Shown here in pieces: positions 58,927-64,000 of a stretch of DNA of 64,000 bases; within the stretch, counting starts at the first letter, position 1, and each line of letters starts with the position of its first letter. The notes under the pieces were generated by a model. That model saw nothing but the letters and a program-made list of their open reading frames with translations, was not told the origin of the DNA and searched no databases. The stretch is from contig NZ_JAYKGJ010000005.1 of NCBI RefSeq assembly GCF_036860695.1, forward strand, positions 88,642-152,641. Reading direction: 5' to 3'. Origin of the DNA: Rosettibacter firmus. GTDB lineage: Bacteria > Bacteroidota > Ignavibacteria > Ignavibacteriales > Melioribacteraceae. Made by a program: the position numbers and the translations under genes.

Positions 58927-60222
58927 ATGGGGATGACTATTACTGAAAAAATTCTTGCAAAAGCTTCGGGACGAAAAAGAGTTGAACCCGGAGAAAATAT
59001 ATGGCTTAATGTTGATGTATTAATGACACACGATGTATGTGGTCCACCAACTATTGAAATATGGAAAAGAGAATTTGGTGACAAAGCAAAAATCTGGGAT
59101 AAGAAAAAAGTTGTGATCTTTCCAGACCATTACATTTTTACAAAAAATCCTCAAGCAAATAGAAATGTAAATATATTACGTGAATTTGCAAGTCATTATG
59201 ATTTACCAAATTATTATGATGTTGGAACTGAAAGGTATAAAGGCGTTTGTCATATGGCTCTTGCTGAAGAAGGATATAATTTACCCGGAACGGTTTTGTT
59301 TGGCACAGATTCTCATACATGTACTTCAGGTGCATTTGGAATGTTTTCAACAGGTGTAGGCAATACTGATGCAGCATTTATACTCGGTACAGGAAAAATA
59401 TGGGAAAAAGTACCCGAATCAATGAAATTTATATTTGAAGGTACATTGCCTCCTTATTTAACAGCAAAAGATTTAATACTTCAGGTACTTGGAGATATTA
59501 CAACCGAAGGTGGAACTTATCGAGCTCTTGAATTTGATGGAGAAGCTATTTATTCAATGCAAATGGATGAAAGAATGACTTTAACAAATATGGCTATAGA
59601 AGCAGGAGCGATGAATGGCATTATAAAAGCTGATGAAATAACAGAAAAATATGTTCGCGAACGAACAAATGCTCCATATGAAATTTTTGAAAGTGATCCA
59701 GATGCTAAATACAGAGAAGTCTATAAATATAATGTTAATGATATTGAACCATTAGTAGCTAAACCTCATAGCCCAGATAACAGAGATACAGTTCGGAATG
59801 TTCAGGGAACAAAACTTACAAAATGTTATATAGGTTCTTGCACCGGTGGTAAATTAAGTGACTTTCTTAATGCAGCAAAAATTATTTTTGGTAAACAAGT
59901 TAAAGTACCAACATTTGTTGTTCCGGCAAGTACTTATATTTATAATCAATTAGAAGTTGAAACAATCAATGGAGTATCATTAAAACAAATTTTTGAAAAT
60001 GCAGGATGTGTAATAGCACCTTCTTCATGTGCTGCTTGTCTTGGTGGACCAGCAGATACTGTTGGAAGAGCTCAGGATGGCGAAGTAATAATTTCTACTA
60101 CTAATAGAAATTTCCCTGGTAGAATGGGAAGTAAAAAATCAGAAGTATATTTAGCATCGCCATTAACTGTAGCAGCTTCAGCTGTAACAGGAGTTATTAC
60201 AGATCCAAGAGAATTTTTATAA
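58927..60222 (+). CDS. leuC: 3-isopropylmalate dehydratase large subunit
   Basis: This is a 431-aa aconitase-family protein of the shorter LeuC2-like (HacA/LeuC) type. Cluster cysteines are in CYIGSCTGGKLSDFLNAAKI and CVIAPSSCAACLGGPADT. The substrate loop FGTDSHTCTSGAFGMFSTGVGNTD is intact. It works with LeuD; in citramalate-pathway bacteria the same pair also isomerises citramalate, an inferred dual role here because cimA is in the operon. Confidence 0.95.
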   Translation: MGMTITEKILAKASGRKRVEPGENIWLNVDVLMTHDVCGPPTIEIWKREFGDKAKIWDKKKVVIFPDHYIFTKNPQANRNVNILREFASHYDLPNYYDVGTERYKGVCHMALAEEGYNLPGTVLFGTDSHTCTSGAFGMFSTGVGNTDAAFILGTGKIWEKVPESMKFIFEGTLPPYLTAKDLILQVLGDITTEGGTYRALEFDGEAIYSMQMDERMTLTNMAIEAGAMNGIIKADEITEKYVRERTNAPYEIFESDPDAKYREVYKYNVNDIEPLVAKPHSPDNRDTVRNVQGTKLTKCYIGSCTGGKLSDFLNAAKIIFGKQVKVPTFVVPASTYIYNQLEVETINGVSLKQIFENAGCVIAPSSCAACLGGPADTVGRAQDGEVIISTTNRNFPGRMGSKKSEVYLASPLTVAASAVTGVITDPREFL

Positions 60223-60239
60223 AAATTTGGGAATTAATT

Positions 60240-60797
60240 ATGGAAAAAATTATTAAAGGAAAAGCATTTGTTCTTGGTGATAATATAGATACAGATCAAA
60301 TAATTCCTGCTGAACATCTGGTCTATAGTTTAAGTGATCCAGAGGAATCAAAAAAATATGGTCATTTTGCACTTTCAGGTGTACCATTAAAAAATTCTGG
60401 ATTACCTGATGGAGGAATTCCATTTATCGAAGGAGATAATTATCAATCAAAATATAATATCATTATTGGTGGTTCTAATTTTGGTTGTGGTTCGTCGAGA
60501 GAACATGCACCTTTTGCTTTGCAGATGGCGGGAGTTAAAGTTATTGTAGCAGAATCTTATGCAAGAATTTTTTATCGAAATTGTGTTGATGGTGGTTTTG
60601 TTATACCTTATGAAACTCAAGTAAAATTGAATGATAAAATTAAAACCAATGACGAACTCGAAATTGATTTAGAAAATAATATACTGGTGAACTTAAACAC
60701 TGGCGATAAATTTCAATTAAATCCATTGGGAGATATACTGCCAATACTCGAAGCAGGAAATATTTTTGAATATGCTCGTAAGAATAATATGATTTGA
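60240..60797 (+). CDS. leuD: 3-isopropylmalate dehydratase small subunit
   Basis: This is a 185-aa swivel domain partner of LeuC. The family motif GDNIDTDQIIPAEHL and the GGSNFGCGSSREHAPFAL loop are complete. It is 17 bp after leuC. Confidence 0.95.
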   Translation: MEKIIKGKAFVLGDNIDTDQIIPAEHLVYSLSDPEESKKYGHFALSGVPLKNSGLPDGGIPFIEGDNYQSKYNIIIGGSNFGCGSSREHAPFALQMAGVKVIVAESYARIFYRNCVDGGFVIPYETQVKLNDKIKTNDELEIDLENNILVNLNTGDKFQLNPLGDILPILEAGNIFEYARKNNMI

Positions 60798-60822
60798 TAG
60801 AACAAAATAAAGAGGTAAGAAT

Positions 60823-62406
60823 ATGTTTATAGAAATATTTGACACAACACTAAGGGATGGTACACAAGGCGAAGGTGTTAACCTTTCAGTGCAGGATAAA
60901 TTGCTAATTGCAAAAAGACTTGATGAATTTGGAATTGACATTATTGAAGGTGGATGGCCTGGTAGTAATCCTAAGGATGAAGAATTTTTTAAGCAGGCAA
61001 AAAATCTTAATCTATCTCATGCTAAGCTTACTTCATTTGGTTCAACAGCTCGATCTATTCAAAATGTTGAAGGTGATTATAATCTCAATTCGCTATTACA
61101 GTCCGAAACACCAATTATTACTATTTTTGGTAAAACATGGCAACTTCATTCTCAAAAAGGTTTGGGATTAACAGATGAAGAAAATGCAGAATTAATTTAT
61201 AAATCTGTTAAATTTCTTAAATCTCACGGAAGAAGAGTAATCTTTGATGCCGAACATTTTTTTGATGGTTATAAACACAATCCCCAATTTGCAATGAATA
61301 TGCTTCAAGCAGCAAGTGATGCAGGTGCAGATACACTGGTTCTTTGTGATACAAATGGTGGTTCTTTGCCCGATGAAGTTTATAATATTGTTCTGGAAGT
61401 TAAAAAGAGATTTAATCTTCAAATAGGAATTCATGCACATAACGACGCAGAACTGGCTGTTGCTAATTCACTTGCAGCAGTAAAAGCTGGTGCAACTCAT
61501 GTTCATGGTACAATCAATGGTGTTGGTGAAAGATGTGGCAATGCAAATTTATGTAGTATAATTCCTAATTTATTATTAAAAATGAATTTAGAGACTAATC
61601 AAAAAAATACATTGCAACATCTAACATCACTATCAAATTTTGTTTATGAAATAATGAATATTCATCCAAACACAAGAAGTGCTTACACTGGTAAATCTGC
61701 TTTTGCTCATAAAGGCGGTGTTCACGTGAGTGCTGTAATGAAAGATAGTAGAATGTATGAACACATCCAACCTGAATTGGTAGGAAATAAACAAAGAGTT
61801 TTGATTTCTGATTTATCTGGACAAAGCAACATTAAATATAAAGCTAAAGAAGTTGGAATTGATATTTCTGATGATAAAGAATTAAGTAAAAGATTGGTTA
61901 ACTATATTAAATCTTTGGAATATGATGGCTATCAATTTGATGGGGCTGAAGCGTCATTTGAATTATTATTCAGAACAGAAACAAATGAATTTTCTCCATT
62001 CTTCAGATTAATTGATGCAAAAGTAAATGTATTTTATGACGCAGATGGTCATACAAGTTCAGAAGCTGTCCTTAAGATCGAAGTTAATAACGAAATTGAA
62101 CATACAGCAGCAGATGGTAATGGTCCTGTAAATGCACTTGATACAGCATTGAGAAAAGCATTGTTGAGATTTTATCCTGAAATTTCAAAAATAAAATTAG
62201 TTGATTATAAAGTTCGTGTACTTGATGAAAAAGAAGGGACTGGTGCTAAAGTGCGTGTAATGATTGAATCGAGTGATGGAGAAAGTACGTGGGGTACTGT
62301 TGGTGTATCAACCAACATTATCGAAGCAAGTTTTAAAGCATTAAGTGATAGTATAAATTATTGTTTGTTTAAGAATTATAAAAATCAACAGGTATTTAAA
62401 TCATAG
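60823..62406 (+). CDS. cimA: (R)-citramalate synthase
   Basis: This is a 527-aa enzyme joining pyruvate and acetyl-CoA to citramalate, an ilvA-independent route to 2-ketobutyrate and isoleucine. Features that separate it from LeuA are DTTLRDGTQGEGVNLSVQDK and IIEGGWPGSNPKDEEFFKQA. The HAHND metal motif (GIHAHNDAELAVANSL) and the C-terminal regulatory domain (ADGNGPVNALDTALRKAL) are present. It is last in the operon. No ilvA is seen in the window. Confidence 0.95.
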   Translation: MFIEIFDTTLRDGTQGEGVNLSVQDKLLIAKRLDEFGIDIIEGGWPGSNPKDEEFFKQAKNLNLSHAKLTSFGSTARSIQNVEGDYNLNSLLQSETPIITIFGKTWQLHSQKGLGLTDEENAELIYKSVKFLKSHGRRVIFDAEHFFDGYKHNPQFAMNMLQAASDAGADTLVLCDTNGGSLPDEVYNIVLEVKKRFNLQIGIHAHNDAELAVANSLAAVKAGATHVHGTINGVGERCGNANLCSIIPNLLLKMNLETNQKNTLQHLTSLSNFVYEIMNIHPNTRSAYTGKSAFAHKGGVHVSAVMKDSRMYEHIQPELVGNKQRVLISDLSGQSNIKYKAKEVGIDISDDKELSKRLVNYIKSLEYDGYQFDGAEASFELLFRTETNEFSPFFRLIDAKVNVFYDADGHTSSEAVLKIEVNNEIEHTAADGNGPVNALDTALRKALLRFYPEISKIKLVDYKVRVLDEKEGTGAKVRVMIESSDGESTWGTVGVSTNIIEASFKALSDSINYCLFKNYKNQQVFKS

Positions 62407-62413
62407 TTTATAG

Positions 62414-62452
62414 GGGATGAAATAAAAGTTAAATTTGCTTTTAGTTCATCCC
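62414..62452 (+). terminator. Weak hairpin between cimA and proC
   Basis: GGGATGAA (62414-62421) pairs with TTCATCCC (62445-62452), extended by AAAAG/CTTTT. No clear T-run follows on either strand, and it overlaps the proC 3' end, so it may terminate both convergent transcripts poorly. Confidence 0.4.
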
Positions 62453-63271
62453 TGTATTATTTAATCCATTTAGACGAGCTAATTCTCTTGATCTTTCTTC
62501 GGCTCTTAAAATTGCACTGGAAAGTATTTCTGCAAAATTATTTTTCTTAAGTATTTCAAATGCTGCTTCTGTTGTTCCACCTTTAGAAGCTACTTTTTTA
62601 ATTAATGTTTCCAAATCTAAATCAGAGTTATTAATAACATGGAAAGCTCCATGCATTGTATGTTTAACCAGTAAACTTGCAAGACTTTCATCGAATCCCA
62701 TTTTTTTTGCAGTTTCTATCATAATCATAACAATATAATAAAAATAAGCTGGTCCACTTCCACTGAGAGCAGTAACACCATCCATAAGATTTTCATCTTC
62801 AATCATGAATGTTCTTCCTGTTGTACTCAATAAATTTTCAACAGTAGATATATGATGTATATTTGTTTTTTCAGAAGGTATATATACTGTAATTCCCATT
62901 CCATATTGTGCAGGCATGTTAGGCATTGCTCTTACAATAATCTCGTGATTGAGAGCGGTTTGTAAATGCTTTAATTTTATACCTGCTAAAATAGATATAA
63001 CAAGAGTCTCTTTATTAATTTTATTTGTTATTGATGAAGCAACATTTAAAAAGTCCTGAGGTTTTACAGATAGAATCAGAACATCTGTATTTAATGCTTC
63101 TTGAGTAATACCATTGAAAACAGTACCTAAATTTAATTCTTCTAACTTTTTTGCATGCTCTGAATTTTTTGCAATAAGAAATAAGTCATTACAGTTAGTT
63201 TTATGATATTGAATGAAAGAACGTGCATATGTCAAACCCATATTGCCGCAACCAATAATAGATATTTTCAT
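62441..63271 (-). CDS. proC: Pyrroline-5-carboxylate reductase
   Basis: This is a 276-aa NAD(P)-dependent enzyme, the last step of proline synthesis. The Rossmann motif IIGCGNMGLTYARSF is at the N-terminus; VRAMPNMPAQYGMG and the signature region VTALSGSGPAYFYYIVMIMIETAKKMG with KVASKGGTTEAAFEIL near the end are intact. It is convergent with cimA and monocistronic. Confidence 0.96.
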   Translation of the reverse strand: MKISIIGCGNMGLTYARSFIQYHKTNCNDLFLIAKNSEHAKKLEELNLGTVFNGITQEALNTDVLILSVKPQDFLNVASSITNKINKETLVISILAGIKLKHLQTALNHEIIVRAMPNMPAQYGMGITVYIPSEKTNIHHISTVENLLSTTGRTFMIEDENLMDGVTALSGSGPAYFYYIVMIMIETAKKMGFDESLASLLVKHTMHGAFHVINNSDLDLETLIKKVASKGGTTEAAFEILKKNNFAEILSSAILRAEERSRELARLNGLNNTGMN

Positions 63272-63481
63272 TATATCACCTTTATTATGGAATTAATTGT
63301 GTAAAAATAGAAATTTTTTGATTTTTATTATATTTGAAAAGTAAATTTTAGTAATTATTCTTAATCATTTATCTTACAATTCTGAAAGATTTTTGAATAA
63401 ATTATATATTAATCTTGCTTTTTTTAATCTATGCTTCTATATTTGATGCTCGTTTTTTGAGTTTATGGGTGTAATTTGTCC
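63272..63481. other. AT-rich spacer before tRNA-Tyr
   Basis: There is no credible gene. It contains the 5' flanks of proC (on minus) and tRNA-Tyr (on plus); TTGATG and A/T-rich strings could serve as promoter pieces, but no strong match is visible. Confidence 0.4.
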
Positions 63482-63565
63482 GGGCGGACGCCGGAGTTGG
63501 AGAGCCGGGGCGGACTGTAAATCCGTTGGCGAATGCCTTTGGGGGTTCGAATCCCTCGCCGCCCA
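63482..63565 (+). tRNA. tRNA-Tyr (anticodon GUA)
   Basis: This is an 84-nt class II tRNA: acceptor GGGCGG-/CCGCCC, anticodon arm CGGAC-TGTAAAT-CCG with anticodon GTA, a long variable arm (TTGGCGAATGCCTTT), and T-arm GGGGG-TTCGAAT-CCCTC. Discriminator A; CCA not encoded. Position 8 is C rather than the usual T. Confidence 0.93.
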
Positions 63566-63740
63566 CAAAAAATTTCAAATTATTTTGCTATAAAAATTTA
63601 AAGTTGGTAAGAAAAATAATTACTGGTTCTTTTTGATATTATAAGTTCAGCGTACAAAAAAACTAATGATAAACATTAATAAGTTTGTGCTTTGAAATTT
63701 TATAGTAAAAATAATAGTTCTTTATTTGATTACTGAATAA
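63566..63740. other. AT-rich spacer between tRNA-Tyr and the repeat array
   Basis: There is no gene. The last ~16 bp (TTTGATTACTGAATAA) match the linker that ends each 122-bp unit, so the array's flank begins about 63725. Confidence 0.6.
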
Positions 63741-63830
63741 GCTGATGTAGCTCAGTCCGTCACGGAGTGACGGGATCTCGCCTCAACAAAGTTGAGGCGG
63801 ATTGGTAGAGCACTTCCTTGGTAAAGGAAG
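63741..63830 (+). pseudogene. 5'-half tRNA-Thr(GGU) with D-loop insert, copy 1
   Basis: The acceptor strand GCTGATG, D-stem GCTC/GAGC and anticodon arm with GGT are present, but the variable, T-arm and 3' acceptor are missing and the anticodon loop is one base too long. It is not a working tRNA as written. Confidence 0.8.
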
Positions 63831-64000
63831 AAAGTTATTTATAAAGTTTGATTACTGAATAAGCTGATGTAGCTCAGTCCGTCACGGAGTGACGAGATCT
63901 CGCCTCAACAAAGTTGAGGCGGATTGGTAGAGCACTTCCTTGGTAAAGGAAGAAAGTTATTTATAAAGTTTGATTACTGAATAAGCTGATGTAGCTCAGT
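63741..64000 (+). repeat. 122-bp tandem repeat built from the 5' half of tRNA-Thr(GGU) with hairpin inserts
   Basis: GCTGATGTAGCTCAGT recurs at 63741, 63863 and 63985 (period exactly 122 bp; the third copy is cut by the window end). Each unit holds the tRNA-Thr 5' acceptor strand and D-arm. A 45-bp insert in the D-loop (63757-63801 in copy 1) makes two perfect hairpins: CCGTCAC-GGA-GTGACGG and CGCCTCAAC-AAA-GTTGAGGCG. The D-arm end (TTGGTAGAGC) and a tRNA-Thr anticodon arm follow, in which one extra A turns the 7-nt loop into CTTCCTT-GGTA-AAGGAAG. After the anticodon stem comes AT-rich linker (to 63862), not a T-arm. Copies 1 and 2 differ at one base (GTGACGG versus GTGACGA). Confidence 0.93.

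Noticed and set aside
63757..63801. Integron attC site (hairpin with GTTGAGG/CCTCAAC arms)
   Set aside because: The core deviates from GTTRRRY/RYYYAAC at the last or first base, there is no integrase or cassette gene, and the repeat includes tRNA sequence.
63741..63830. Functional tRNA-Thr with an intron
   Set aside because: The insert is in the D-loop, not in the anticodon loop or at a known group I site, and the T-arm and 3' acceptor are missing.
63741..64000. CRISPR array
   Set aside because: The units are identical over their whole 122 bp with no variable spacers, and no cas genes are near.

Overview
The window is about 64 kb of AT-rich bacterial chromosome. It is densely packed with housekeeping operons and shows no phage, transposase or CRISPR. 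The organism is most likely a non-photosynthetic member of the Ignavibacteria/Chlorobi branch of the Bacteroidota (FCB) group. The grounds are a type IX secretion (T9SS) C-terminal sorting tail beside a PorV-like protein and a TonB receptor with a carboxypeptidase-regulatory N-terminal domain, a GWxTD-domain protein, a bactofilin/M23 pair, an FCB-style split of the ATP synthase and complex I genes, and a full branched-chain amino acid operon with citramalate synthase. This assignment is inferred from gene content; no rRNA gene is present.

Layout. 1-7.4 kb: outer-membrane/T9SS trio (5'-truncated TonB receptor, 1102-aa sorted protein, PorV-like barrel), closed by a strong terminator. 7.5-12 kb: GWxTD protein, lipid A-type acyltransferase, GT9 glycosyltransferase, M23 peptidase and bactofilin (envelope and cell shape). 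12-17.3 kb: ATP synthase atpZ-atpI-like-atpBEFHAG, without atpD/atpC. 17.4-21 kb: ffh-rpsP-khpA-rimM-trmD-rplS, closed by a terminator. 21-24.8 kb: a divergent MqnA-like protein, an unknown protein, a YqaA/DedA-type membrane protein and an acyl-CoA ligase. 24.8-25.1 kb: tRNA-Arg(CCU) followed by degenerate tandem copies of its 3' part. 25.3-31.3 kb: enolase, an SDR lacking the catalytic Tyr/Lys, a COG2509 flavoprotein, a pair of small proteins (one Trypco2-like) and two small beta-barrel proteins. 31.3-32.7 kb (minus): lexA with two small uncharacterised genes in one likely SOS operon. 32.8-38.6 kb: ilvE, Usp, a Kef-type antiporter fused to EIIA, MlaE and an aminotransferase. 38.7-42.4 kb: xylA-xylB, divergent from a Nudix-fold regulator. 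42.5-48.6 kb: M16 peptidase, nuoGHI and a ComM-like ATPase. 48.8-50.6 kb: a secreted beta-helix protein. 50.8-62.4 kb: a branched-chain amino acid operon ilvD-ilvB-ilvN-ilvC-leuB-leuA-leuC-leuD-cimA behind a consensus promoter and a long structured leader that can encode an Ile/Leu-rich peptide. 62.4-63.3 kb (minus): proC. 63.5-64 kb: tRNA-Tyr, then a 122-bp tandem repeat built from the 5' half of a tRNA-Thr(GGU) whose D-loop carries two perfect hairpins. The array runs off the window.

The most unusual material lies outside the protein genes. The two tRNA-derived tandem arrays (24.87-25.11 kb and 63.74-64.0 kb) both combine half-tRNA sequence with short perfect palindromes. The ilv leader looks like a regulatory RNA with nested stems around an Ile/Leu-codon run. 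Among proteins, the best leads are the two genes behind lexA, the Nudix regulator with eroded catalytic residues beside xylBA, the MqnA-like orphan and the Trypco2-like pair.
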